Positions 29,912-41,219 of a stretch of DNA of 64,000 nt are shown here, in pieces. Numbering within the stretch: position 1 is the stretch's first letter; every line of letters begins with the position of its first letter. The translations under genes and the position numbers were made by a program. The stretch comes from Theocolax elegans. Taxonomy: Eukaryota; Arthropoda; Insecta; Hymenoptera; Cerocephalidae. The stretch covers positions 44,288,711 to 44,352,710 of the forward strand of contig CM047425.1 of NCBI GenBank assembly GCA_026168455.1. The letters run 5' to 3'. The notes under the pieces were generated by a model. That model saw nothing but the letters and a program-made list of their open reading frames with translations, made no database searches and had not been told where the DNA came from.

Positions 29912-32812
29912 CTATTCACCACTCTTAACCACTAAATAATTATACAATCTACTCTTAAATATATTAACGTTAGTACTCAAGCGAATTTCAGAGGGCAAAG
30001 AATCCCACAGATCCATTGCCTGAATAGTAAATGAATTTTGGAAAGTACTAGTAGTGGCTTGAGGACGCTCAAAACAAGAATATTTTACACGCGCAGATCG
30101 ACGTAGTTCACTGCTTGGGGGTGGCAACAAAGCAAGCAGATAATCAGGTCTGTTTGTAGTAAGCACCTGATAAGTTAGTAACCCCAGGAAGTACAGACGC
30201 CTAGTACTAACAGACAGCCAATTCAACTTATCATAAAATGGTTGGAGTCTAACATCTTTTTTAAGTCTGAAAATGAAGCGCACACAAGTATTGAGCAGAC
30301 GTTGTAATTTTAAGTTTAGGTAATCCGGGAGATCATTATAAACTACGCAAACATAGTCAAAGTGAGGGAGAATAAGGGATGTGACTAACTTTTTCCTCAG
30401 AGCAAGTGAAAGGAAACTACCACTATTTCGAAGCTTATGAAGCACACCATGAATCCTGGAAATGACAGACGAAACTTGGGAATTCCATTGTAAATTTTCA
30501 GTAATGATAAGACCCAAATTTCGAACAGAGCATACCAAATCGATTTTTTGATTATCAATTATGATAGGGCATAGTGAATCCTTATCAACGAACCTTAATT
30601 GCTGTACAGAGCCTATGAGTAAAGCTTTAGTTTTAGCAAAATTTAGCTTCAGACCATGGGTTTGAGCCCAATTTGCAACACGCTCGCCATCCTGTATCAA
30701 CTTTCCAATTGCAACATTGCACTCAGTAGGTTTGGCATGTATACAAAGTTGGAAGTCATCAGCAAATAACATACCAGTAGCAAATAATAACACACTAATT
30801 AAAGAATTTATAAAAATTAAAAATATAATTGGCCCAGGTGTTGAGCCTTGGGGGACACCAGAAGACGTCTCAATAAAAAGAGAAGAAACATTATTAGGGC
30901 CCCTAACAGACTGGGCACGCCCCGTAAGATATGAGAAGAGCCACTCAATTACATCATTAGAGAAGTTAAGATGCTTTAACATTTTAAATAACACTACATG
31001 ATCAATAGTATCAAATGCTTTACTAAAATCAAATAAAAGCAAAAATGTTACTTGACCCTTTTCGATAGCTCGGCGTATATCCTCAGTAACTTTAAGTAGA
31101 GCAGTTTGGGTACTATAAAGACTGCGGAAACCAGATTGAAAAGGTGATAGAATGTTATTCGATTCAAGATGAAAAGTTATTTGCTTGGTGATGAGTCGGT
31201 CGAATACTTTAGCAAAGTGCGGGATGTTAGCAATCGGCCGGGTATCAGAAGGCGTCTTAGGTTTAGGGATCTTGCTCACCGGGACAATTACAGCATGCTT
31301 CCAAAGTAAAGGATAGCAGTTAGTCGATAAGGATAGATTAAACAAAGAAATTAAATAAGGAATAATTAAAGAAAAAACATCCTTGAAATAACTTAGAGAA
31401 AAACCATCTAAGCTATAACTTCTGGCCTTGGGGAGACAAGATACTAATGCCGCCCCCACCTGTTCTGAAGTAATTGATGTAAATTCAAATAGCGGATAAT
31501 TATGAGAAGCAGGTAGGCTAAGGATATCTCGTAATTGTGCTGGGGTACAACTAGGATGACTGCAACTAACTGAAGAATAGTGCTGTATAAGCTCATCAAC
31601 AGAGAAGAACTTTAAGGGAGAACTGTGATTATCCCTGATAATTCCCATGTTATTTAGGAGGCGCCAACAATGCGACTGGTCAGTGGTTTCCAGTAAGGAT
31701 TTTTCATAGAATGCATCACGTGCACTCTTTAAGTCGCTTTTCAATGCCTTACGTAAGGATTTATAGGTGTCAAGCAGCACTGGATCGTGACTACGCTTAG
31801 CGTTTTTATATAGACGATCACGCAACTTGCAACGACTTTTAAGTTCTACTGTAAGCCAAGGGGCTGGGCGCTGACGAACTCGCTTAGTTACTAACGGAGC
31901 ATAATTATCAAGGTTATGAACTAAAATACTGCGGAAAGAATCAAGGAACGCATCTACAGTACAATGATTAATAGGATTGTCCAATGCAGCAGCAAGGTCA
32001 GACAAAATAGAAGTCGCAAATTGGTGATGGTCAAAATTTTTGAAGTCACGCAGAGTAACTGAATTAAATCTAGGAACTTGCGAATTTAACTTGTAATCTA
32101 TATATATAAAATCATGACCAGCAATGAAAGGGCTCTGTGATTGATGGGTTGCAATAATTTTATCAATAGAGTCAACGAGAATCACATCCAACCATGTACT
32201 GGAATCAACCGTATGATGGGTTGCCTGAAAAGGCACAAGATGAAAAGAATTTTCAGCTATCAAGTCTCTTAAATGTTTACTATAGTAATCATCAACAAGA
32301 AGATTTGAATTTAGATCGCCTGCAACAATAACATTGCTATATAAATGAGAGCGTAATTGAAGCGCATTAAATAACTTACTCAATACATGGCCTTTGGGAC
32401 GTCTATAGCACGAAGCAAGTAAAACTTTGGCGTTTTTTAAAGCTAATTCTAAAAATAAATATTCAGTCTCATTAATGTTGTTGATTTTAGAGGCATCAAG
32501 CATTTTAAATGGTATAGTGTTACGAACGTAACATGCAACACCCCCTCCTTGCAAAAATTCACGCTTACCAGTAACAGACACTAAACCTCTATCATTACGC
32601 ACTAAAGAATAATTAGGGATATTATAGGTGGAATCTGGCCTATTTGGGGTTAACCATGATTTCGAAACTGATAAGACATCAATGCTTTCAGTGACAAGAA
32701 GGGATTCAATTTCGGGAAGATGATTTAAGATAGAATTTGCGTTTATTTGTGCAACACGAAGCTTAGAAGTACAAGATGAGATAGGAGATTTTGAATTTGT
32801 ACTAACAGAGAG
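29912..32812 (-). CDS. LINE ORF2: endonuclease and reverse transcriptase
   Basis: The open frame extends from just after a TGA at 32813-32815 to the stop at 29912, about 966 codons, with no early ATG. The endonuclease starts LRVAQINANSILNHLPEIE and includes VAGDLNSNLL and the PFIAGHDFI region. The RT has RPIANIPHFAKVFDRLI, FQSGFRSLYSTQTALL, LFDFSKAFDTIDH, GVPQGSTPGP and catalytic LFADDFQL. The C-terminal domain ends in NVNIFKSRLYNYL. It nicks target DNA and reverse transcribes the element RNA. Intact apart from the missing start; it follows ORF1's TGA in the same frame. Confidence 0.88.
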   Translation of the reverse strand, partial: LSVSTNSKSPISSCTSKLRVAQINANSILNHLPEIESLLVTESIDVLSVSKSWLTPNRPDSTYNIPNYSLVRNDRGLVSVTGKREFLQGGGVACYVRNTIPFKMLDASKINNINETEYLFLELALKNAKVLLASCYRRPKGHVLSKLFNALQLRSHLYSNVIVAGDLNSNLLVDDYYSKHLRDLIAENSFHLVPFQATHHTVDSSTWLDVILVDSIDKIIATHQSQSPFIAGHDFIYIDYKLNSQVPRFNSVTLRDFKNFDHHQFATSILSDLAAALDNPINHCTVDAFLDSFRSILVHNLDNYAPLVTKRVRQRPAPWLTVELKSRCKLRDRLYKNAKRSHDPVLLDTYKSLRKALKSDLKSARDAFYEKSLLETTDQSHCWRLLNNMGIIRDNHSSPLKFFSVDELIQHYSSVSCSHPSCTPAQLRDILSLPASHNYPLFEFTSITSEQVGAALVSCLPKARSYSLDGFSLSYFKDVFSLIIPYLISLFNLSLSTNCYPLLWKHAVIVPVSKIPKPKTPSDTRPIANIPHFAKVFDRLITKQITFHLESNNILSPFQSGFRSLYSTQTALLKVTEDIRRAIEKGQVTFLLLFDFSKAFDTIDHVVLFKMLKHLNFSNDVIEWLFSYLTGRAQSVRGPNNVSSLFIETSSGVPQGSTPGPIIFLIFINSLISVLLFATGMLFADDFQLCIHAKPTECNVAIGKLIQDGERVANWAQTHGLKLNFAKTKALLIGSVQQLRFVDKDSLCPIIIDNQKIDLVCSVRNLGLIITENLQWNSQVSSVISRIHGVLHKLRNSGSFLSLALRKKLVTSLILPHFDYVCVVYNDLPDYLNLKLQRLLNTCVRFIFRLKKDVRLQPFYDKLNWLSVSTRRLYFLGLLTYQVLTTNRPDYLLALLPPPSSELRRSARVKYSCFERPQATTSTFQNSFTIQAMDLWDSLPSEIRLSTNVNIFKSRLYNYLVVKSGE

Positions 32813-33528
32813 TCATGAAAGTTTACCCAGATCGGCAGCAGTAACAATCTGAATACGGTCGGACTTGTCATCCTTACGAACATATATTTTGCCATCACGC
32901 GACCATATATAGTTATAATTAAGAGGTTCAAGCTTACTCTTAACCAAGAGACGCAATTCGTGAATATGGGCTGGCAACATTTCATATAAGTTAAGCTTTT
33001 TATCTGAAAGAACGCCTGAATTTTCAACAAGCTGACCATATTTAATAATACCAAATTTTCGCTTGGTTTCAAGAACAAAATTACGAAGTTCAGCTGACTT
33101 AAATCTAATAATGATCGATTTAGTGCATAACTTTGAGTAGAAAGACCCGATGAAGAAGCAGAATCAGTGGCATTAGGCATAAAATTACGCACATCAAGAA
33201 TGTCGCAACATAAATGATTAATATTTAACAGTGATAAAATTTTTTTTGCAAATTGATCAATAGGAATCACACAATTCGACGGAATACCTGTGACCCTTAG
33301 CTGCGTATTCGGCATAGCATTAGCGTACAAATCCTTGAGTTGCTGAACTTCAGCACGTAAAGAAGCATTCTCGGATTCTAGGGCAGTCATACGATGGTTA
33401 AAAACTTCAAAATTATTGTCGAGCTTTTCAAGTTTATCTTTGATAAAGTTAGAATCTGCTTTAGAGCTATTAAAAAGAAAAACTGACTGCTGTGACTGCG
33501 ACAGGGATTCCCAATTACCAAGTTCCAT
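32813..33528 (-). pseudogene. LINE ORF1, coiled-coil RNA-binding protein, frameshifted
   Basis: I start at the ATG 33526-33528 (MELGNWESLSQSQQS); the upstream SLSLSL codons are only the CT microsatellite. A coiled coil (MTALESENASLRAEVQQL) is followed by an RNA-binding-like part (LRVTGIPSN). A frameshift near 33125-33140 moves reading to the frame with RFKSAEL, ETKRKFGI and YIWSRDGKIYVRKDD. The latter resembles the baculovirus FP-protein-like C-terminus seen in insect CR1-type ORF1 (family knowledge). It ends at TGA 32813-32815. Confidence 0.75.
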
Positions 33529-33562
33529 AACGTCTACGTTATTAAAGGAAGAATCAGCCACC

Positions 33563-33573
33563 GAGAGAGAGAC

Positions 33574-33620
<47 letters not shown>

Positions 33621-33625
33621 AAGAG
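33563..33625. repeat. GA microsatellite, right flank of CR1-like LINE
   Basis: Long interrupted (GA)n immediately before ORF1 in transcription order. Confidence 0.8.
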
Positions 33626-35656
33626 TGCCTTATCGACTGCGCCATTTGAACACTTTGGTTTGGTAAACTCAAATCATCCTTATATGTTGCACGAAACTTT
33701 TCACAACGATAGCGGTTTGTTTGTTTAACATTAACGTGTAATAAGTATATGTACGATCCCCAAAGAACAAAATAAAAATAAATATCGTAAGATCAACAAA
33801 ATGATATGGTATCATGATTTATTGATCATAAGTATAAAAAATTCCAAGTTTAAAGTATTTGAGGTTACGTACTCGCTACGTTGATTCTCCTGTTTTCACC
33901 TGTGAAGAATTTTGTTTCTTTCAAAATCAAATTTTACTATATTTTATAGCAAACGTAAATTATAAGAAAATTTACTATATTATAAAGTAAAAGTTGTTAT
34001 ACTGATAGGAAAAATTTGTTATGTTTCGTAGGAAAAATTCTTATAGGACATATTAAAAATTGAAAATCATCATTTTTGTCATATAATATAGTAAATTTTC
34101 CTTGAAGATTAGTAATTTTAAATACACCATTTTTCAGTGTATAAAAAACATGATATGAACTTTATTTGTAACTATATATAAATAAAAAACATACTATACA
34201 AAATTTTCAAAAAATTTAGGTAAAAAAATTAATGACAAACTATTTAGGATGGAAAAAATGTTCAAAAAGATGAAGATTTATTCTAAATTACTAATTATTT
34301 AACTTTACTTACTGTATTAAAACATTTTATCATTCTGAAAATAAAAATTTTTTTATTAACATTATTATCCGAGTCCATTATCCTAGTCTAATTTCAATTC
34401 CTAAGTACATGTCAATTCGACTTTTTTGAGGAAATTTTTGCTTGATGTTGTGTAGAAATCACTTCCAAAAAAAGTTTACCTAATATTTATTTATGAATAT
34501 AACTACATAAATCATAATTTTAAGATATCATTATAAAAATTTAAATATATAATTTCATTGCTTAACTCATTATTTCACGTAATGATATGAAAATGATTAT
34601 CCATAAATATTACCATACTTACATACTGATAAAATTCCATTATTTCAAGTAGGTCACTTCCTCCATCATGTTCGACCGTTTTGAATTTTAAGTAAACAGA
34701 CTTTACATTCTGTTTGCATCATGTATTTTAAGTAAAGTAAAGACGTATACAAAAATCATATGCATACTACACACTGTAACAATTTGATTGCAGCGCAAGT
34801 TTATTTTATTATCGCGGCTGCTCAGCGGTACGCTTGAACTTACCGTATTTAAATAAACGTATTTTTCTCGCGTTGTTTCAGATAACAACCAGGTAAAAAT
34901 CAAATCTGCAATTGACCGCGAAATAGAGATATCGCGTCAGGCACTTGTCAATTAAAAATATACGGGCTCTTAGGATCACGGAAGGAATAGTACGTGGGTT
35001 AAAATTCAACTACTCGAACACCGGATTGAATTCATATTAATCAAATGAATTTATTAAAATAAATATAAAAAATAAAGAACAAACAAAATATATATCTGTT
35101 GCCGAGGTCTACGCTTTAAGATACAAGTCGGTAATCGGCCGAGTAGTGAGGGGAGGGGGGAATATTGCGAACTAAAATAATATACTCAGGCACCGCAATA
35201 AATAAGCTATGTATTAGCGATCAAAAGACAATCGCGTGAAGTGATACCATTTACTTTATTAGTTGCTGTAACTGTTAGTAAATAACGATCAGCTGATCAG
35301 CCGATCTCTTTTTCTCTCTCTCTCTGTCTATATATATACAGGGTGATCCAGAAACATAGGTAACATATATACGGGCTATTTCACATCAAGTGGTACGATG
35401 AAAATTGTAAATCGCTCGAAAATTTGAGAACAGGCTAGAAATATCTTCCGGAAGATAGAAAAAAAATTTTAAGTGTTAAAAACAATTTGCCTACGAGTTA
35501 TTCCACCATAAAAAATTTTTGAAAAATTGCTATTTTCAAAGCCATTTATCTCAAAATCTATTGATATTTTGAAAAAACATTATAAACAACTTTTGTTCAA
35601 AATAATCTTTAAAACTTATCTACCTGGGTTACAAATCCTAATTTTAAAATATCGAA
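33626..35656. other. AT-rich intergenic DNA, little assigned
   Basis: No gene found. A GAGGGGAGGGGGG tract sits at 35148-35160 and a CT run at about 35310-35326. At 35378, GGGCTATTTCACATCAAGTGGTACGATG resembles the terminal GGGGTATTCCACGTGAAGTGGTCCGATC of the foldback family at 38.57 kb, suggesting a related element. Confidence 0.5.
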
Positions 35657-36002
35657 GAAATAGAACACCCGGAAATATTGAATATCAAAAAAAGGCGACC
35701 ACGCCACAATCGATTTTGATCTATCACCGCTCAAAAGATCACATTTTTCGAGAGCTTTCGAATGACCTTGGTTAGATTATTGGCCAAGAACGCTGGTGTA
35801 AGTCATGTCTCATAAACCTCATAAAATCACTAATTATCATGTATTTTGGGGCATAACTTACACTAGCGGTCTTGGCCAATAATCTAACTTAAGCCATTCG
35901 AAAGCTCCCGAAAAATGTGATTTTTGAGCGGTCTTAGATCAAAATCGATTGTGGCGTGATCGCCTTTTTTTGATATTCAATATTTCCGGGTGTTCTATTT
36001 CT
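35657..36002. mobile_element. Foldback palindrome, approximately 150-bp arms
   Basis: GAAATAGAACACCCGGAAAT (35657) returns as its complement ending near 36002. The arms are near-identical over about 150 bp around an approximately 50-bp centre. The apparent open frame across the left arm is not supported as coding. Confidence 0.8.
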
Positions 36003-36039
36003 AATTTTAAAATATAGATTACTTAATTAATTACATTAA

Positions 36040-37699
36040 TTTGAATTGAATTAAGTTCTGGGTACAATATAGCCAATAAATACGTTTACCATGAAGATAT
36101 ACCGCTACATATTGGAAACATATTAGTTAATTTTGCAAGTATAATGGCAATAATATTGCTAGTGAAATAATTCCTAGTCCGTGTAAAATGAATTTAACTC
36201 AAACCTCAATTTTCCGCTTAAAAAACAATACCACCGCGAACGCTCTCCAATGTTCGCGCTCATCAAATTTTGTACTCGCGGAGTAAGCCCGCCGCGGACG
36301 CTCTCCGACGTTCACACTGCAAGAGCAAACGTGCTCGAAAAAAGTCAATTCGTTAAAATTACAATTCATCCACGTTTTCATCCACTTGAGGTAATAAAAG
36401 ATCATCGATTCGTCGGTAGTATTGACAATTTGGTAAATGTTACGAAGTTATGGAAGACACGAAACATATTGGCAATATATTGACAATACTTTGGCAACAT
36501 ATTGGCAATATATTGACAATACTTTGGCAACATATTAGCAATATAGTGATAATACAAATAATAAATACTTAACGAAATACACTTTAAACTGCAAGATTAA
36601 AGCCAGACTTTAAGCCATACTTTTACAAACACTTTCAGACATACATACAGCCATACAATTAGCCATACTAATAGATCAACTTTTCATTCCTTGTAACTAC
36701 CCTCTGTATTGGTTGGTACGAAAAGCCAATTAATGAGTTTTTTTGTTATTCTAAAATATCTGTGTTTCGTTGATTGCTTTAAATCGTCTTCTCGTTCTTG
36801 CATTAGTAGCACAAACATGTGTGAGAAGTTTTATCAACCACCTAACTACAGGAGGGTACTAATAGACATTTTCATGTTATTTTCTTATCTAAAATATCTG
36901 TCCTTTGTTGATTTTTCTTAAGTTGGCTTTTCGTACCAACAAATACAGAGGGTAGTTACAAGGAATGAAAAGTTCATCATTTAGTATGGCTAATTGTATG
37001 GCTGTATGTATGGCTGAAAGTGTTTGTGAAAGTATGGCTTAAAGTCTGGCTTAAATCTTGCAGTTTAAAGTGTATTTCGTTAAGTATTTATTATTTGTAT
37101 TATCAATATATTGCCAATATATTGCCAAAGTATTATCAATATATTGCCAATATTTTGCCAAAGTATTATCAATATATTGCCAATATGTTGTCAAAGTATT
37201 GTCAATATATTGCCAATATGTTGCCAATATGTTGCCGACATATTGCCAATGTATCATCAATATATCGCGCATATGTTTCGTGTCTTCCATAACTTCGTAA
37301 CATTTACCAAATTGTCAATACTACCGACGAATCGATGATTTTTTGTTACCTCAAGTGGATGAACACGTGGATGAAATGTAATTTTAACGAAGTAACTTTT
37401 TTCGAGCACGTTTGCTCTTGCAGTGTGGACGTCGGAGAGCGTAGCGGCGGGCTTACTCCACGAACACAAAATTTGATGTGCGCGAACATCGGAAAGCGTT
37501 CGCGGTGGTATAGTTTTTTAAGCGGAGAATGAAGGTTTGAGTTAAATACATTTTACGCGGACTAGGAATTATTTCACTAGCAATATTATTGTCATTGTAC
37601 TTGCAAAATTAACTAATATATTTCCAATATGTAGCGATATATCTTCATGATAAAAGTATTTATTGGCTATATTGTACCCAATACTTAATTCAATTCAAA
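36040..37699. mobile_element. Large foldback element (1660 bp) with tandem subrepeats
   Basis: Begins TTTGAATTGAATTAAG and ends in its complement. Arms of about 690 bp surround an approximately 195-bp centre. Each arm contains a tandem array of ATTGGCAATATATTGACAAT-like units (36470-36550 and 37100-37250), longer in the right arm. No transposase ORF. Periodic peptides such as YCQYIANILPKY come from the array and are not genes. Confidence 0.85.
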
Positions 37700-38140
37700 A
37701 TTTTATTGTCTTAAAATTCGTCATAAAGGTTTCAAATAAATTAATGTAAATACGATGAGATTAAAAACTGTAATAATCTCATATTTATAACGCACGCATA
37801 TCATAGATTTAGTAAATAAATTAATAATAGTAGTAATGAATTTATTAGTCTGCGGTTAATTTAAACTTAAACAAAAATCATTTTCTTGATTGTACATTTG
37901 ATTCATACAATCAATCTCGTAAAATATATTTTGCGATTCATTCGCTTTCGCGACCTTCGCTTCTGCTATACGCACCAGCTATGTTCAGGCGCCTCGTCCG
38001 CTTCGCTCATTCACCTGTTGCATTAGTCTCGCGCGGCACCACCGCACACCTATCTTCTCTAATCCGGCCTCTGGTTGGCCCATTTCAAAAATTATTTACG
38101 CCTCGCCTAATTAATATTTTTAAAAAATTCTTTTTTAAAA
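37700..38140. other. Spacer, nothing assigned
   Basis: AT-rich with a GC-richer patch around 37960-38090; no gene or terminus recognised. Confidence 0.4.
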
Positions 38141-39984
38141 AATTTATAACTAGTTTTTGACTATAAAAAAAGATGTTTTAGACAGCATTAGGTTTCCAGA
38201 GTCCAGAGCAGAATTGCTGATTTTCACTATTCAAGGTTTAAATAGCTTACAAGTGTGTGACAGCATACATTTATGACTTTAAAAGTATTATTAATAAAAA
38301 ATTCAGAAAGTATTACAAAAAAAGTCATATTTACGTTTTTAGTGAAATATGCATCCCCTGGGAGCTACAAATTCATGAAAATGGACATACAATGCAAAAA
38401 AGTGCTAAAATGTCAATTTTGACTCTCTGTAACTTAAAATAATGGTCCCGAATAAATCTGAAAAAATTCAGGAGTACTATTGGATACCTTTAAAACATAT
38501 TCCCACAGTTATAGCAAAATTAATTTTTTTCATCTTTGATTTCACAGAAACTCACCCATATATATGGGGTATTCCACGTGAAGTGGTCCGATCAAAATTT
38601 TAAAATGCACCAAATTTTGGGTACACTTTGCAAATGTTTTTCAGAATACAGAAAAATTTTTAGGTACTGGAATCTATTTGCTCAAAAGTTATTCTAACCT
38701 CAAAACGTGAATTTTTCCATATTTTATTCAACACCAGCTGGGTTTACCGCTATATAACTCAAAATCTATCAACTTTTACTATAGAACATTATATGTAACA
38801 TTCGTTGCTAATTATATCTAGAATTTATTCTTCTGGGTTAGAATTTCTAATCTCAAGGTCAATGTTACATAAACTACATGTCAATATTCAACTTGAAAAA
38901 AATGCAAGTGCGCCACCTTGGATTTTTTCATCCAAAAGTCTAAAAGAAAGCTTGGAGCAATACCTTTCAAATGGTCTGTAGCATTTGTATGGCCTCCAAT
39001 TCTGTAAAAAGTTATGACAATTTAAAGAAACACGAAATTTTTTTAAAAATTTAAATGGGAATTACCATGTTAATTTTTGTGAATTTTTGGTCTTTCTTTA
39101 AATTGTCATAACTTTTTACGGAATTGGAGGCCATAAAAATGCTACAGACCATTTGAAGGTATTGCTTCAAGCTTTCTTTTAGACTTTTGGATGAAAAAAT
39201 CAAAGGTGGCGCACTTGCACTTTTTTCAAGTTGAATATTGATATGTAGTTTATGTAACATTGACCTTGAGCTTAGAAATTCTAACCCAGAAGAATAAATT
39301 CTAGATATAATTAGCAACGAATGTTACATATAATGTTCTATAATAAAAGTTGATAGATTTTGAGTTATATAGCGGTAAACCCAGCTGGTGTTGAAAAAAA
39401 TATGGAAAAATTCACTTTTTGAGGTTAGAATAACTTTTGAGCAAATAGATTCCAGTACCTAAAAATTTTTTTCTGTATTCTGAAAAACATTTGCAAAGTG
39501 TACCCAAAATTTGGTGCATTTTAAAATTTTGATCGGACCACTTCACGTGGAATACCCCATATATATGGGTGAGTTTCTGTGAAATCAAAGATGAAAAAAA
39601 TTAATTTTGCTATAACTGTGGGAATATGTTTTAAAGGTATCCAATAGTACTCCTGAATTTTTTCAGATTTATTCGGGACCATTATTTTAAGTTACAGAGC
39701 GTCAAAATTGACATTTTAGCACTTTTTTGCATTGTATGTCCATTTTCATGAATTTGTAGCTCCCAGGGGATGCATATTTCACCAAAAACGTAAATATGAC
39801 TTTTTTTGTAATACTTTCTGAATTTTTCATTAATAATACTTTTAAAGTCATAAATGTATGCTGTCACACACTTGTAAGCTATTTAAACCTTGAATAGTGA
39901 AAATCAGCAATTCTGCTCTGGACTCTGGAAACCTAATGCTGTCTAAAACATCTTTTTTTATAGTCAGAAACTAGTTATAAATTT
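38141..39984. mobile_element. Nested foldback palindrome (outer arms plus GGGGTATTCCACGTG element)
   Basis: A near-perfect palindrome of 1844 bp centred near 39062 with about 70 bp unpaired. The inner element 38574-39556 has termini GGGGTATTCCACGTGAAGTGG and complement, flanked by ATATAT. The outer arms (38141-38573 and 39557-39984) are also complementary and recur at 40794-41213. No coding capacity; the 61-codon frame repeated in the outer arms is a by-product. Confidence 0.85.
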
Positions 39985-40793
39985 CCAGAGTGGGTTTAAA
40001 TCATTAAGATCACTTATAGTCAAAATATCTGGGAAAAGTGCCCGAAATATTATTAGAAATGTATATTTGTTGCCTTATAACGATGAGTCTATTAGCATAA
40101 TCATTGTAAAAAAGTTTATGCACTTACCTTGGAGTAGTAGAAATATATCTCCACTTATTTCAGTACCTGTCTAATCCCCTGTAAGCTGCTAAAAATACAA
40201 ATATTATTATACAATTATAAAAAATTAATGTATAATGCTAGATTTCCAATTTTACAACCACTTTAAGAATTATGATACTAATCTAAAGGATTACTATAAC
40301 TATATTAATATTATTATTACAATAACTGAAGATACGAATTTAATACAAAAAAAATATTAACAAATCAGATCTGACATTATAATGATTAATATGATTAATT
40401 GACATTGACAAGTTTGTGAAATTCAAACAATGTATTGCTGAATAATAATAATGATAATGTTGATACATTTATAGTAATCCTTCATATTAGTAGTATAATT
40501 CTTGTAAGGGTTGTAACACAAAAACTCCAGCATTTTAAATGGTTAACAATTAATTTTTTATAATTGTATAATAATATTTGTATTTTTAGCAGCTTACAGG
40601 GGATTAGACGGATACTGAAATAAGTGGAGATATATTTGTACTACTCCAATGTAAGTGCATAAATTTTTTTGCAATGATTATGCTAATAGATTCATCATTA
40701 TAAGGCAACAAATATACATTTCTAATAATATTTCGGGCACTTTTCCCAGATATTTTGACCATAAGTGATCTTAATGATTTAAACCCACTCTGG
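39985..40793. mobile_element. Foldback palindrome 'B' between outer-arm copies
   Basis: CCAGAGTGGGTTTAAATC at 39985 returns as complement ending at 40793. Arms contain CAGGGGATTAGACNGGTACTG-like and TTGTTGCCTTATAA segments. The flanks on both sides are the AAATTTATAACTAG end of the outer-arm repeat. Confidence 0.8.
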
Positions 40794-41215
40794 AAATTTA
40801 TAACTAGTTTCTGACTATAAAAAAAGATGTTTTAGACAGCATTAGGTTTCCAGAGTCCGGAGCAGAATTGCTGATTTTTACTATTTAAGGTTTAAATGGC
40901 TTAAAAGAGCTTGACAGCATACATTTATGACTTTAAAAGTATTATTAATGAAAAATTCAGAAAGTATTACAGAAAAAGTCATATTTACGTTTTTAGTGAA
41001 ATATGCATCCCCTGGGAGCTACAAATTCATGAAAATGGACATACAATGCAAAAAAGTGCTAAAATGTCAATTTTGACACTCTGTAACGTAAAATAATGGC
41101 CCCGAAAAAATCTGAAAAAATTCAGGAGTACTATTGGATACCTCTAAAACATATTCCCACAGTTATAGCAAAATTAATTTTTTTCATCTTTGATTTCACA
41201 GAAACTCACCCATAT
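40794..41215 (+). repeat. Third copy of the outer-arm repeat
   Basis: Same orientation as 38141-38573; ends CACCCATATATAT exactly where the short solo LTR is inserted. Confidence 0.8.
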
Positions 41216-41219
41216 ATAT
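41216..41219. repeat. TSD ATAT of short solo LTR (left)
   Basis: ATAT on both sides of the LTR (41216-41219 and 41441-41444), within a longer AT repeat. Confidence 0.6.

Larger units (their letters stand above)
29675..33562 (-). mobile_element. CR1/L2-type LINE
   Basis: Near full-length minus-strand element with ORF1 and an endonuclease-RT ORF2, lying between two GA microsatellites (29649-29674 and 33563-33625). RT blocks resemble the CR1/L2 group. ORF2 is free of stops over more than 950 codons, so the copy is recent. ORF1 has one frameshift. Confidence 0.82.

Noticed and set aside
37020..37338. Plus and minus ORFs with periodic YCQYIANILP-type peptides
   Set aside because: Produced by the tandem array within a foldback arm; no conserved protein features.
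38257..38442. A 61-codon ORF recurring at 39682-39867 and 40911-41096
   Set aside because: Repeated only because the foldback arm is repeated; no ATG-context, strand or codon evidence of selection.
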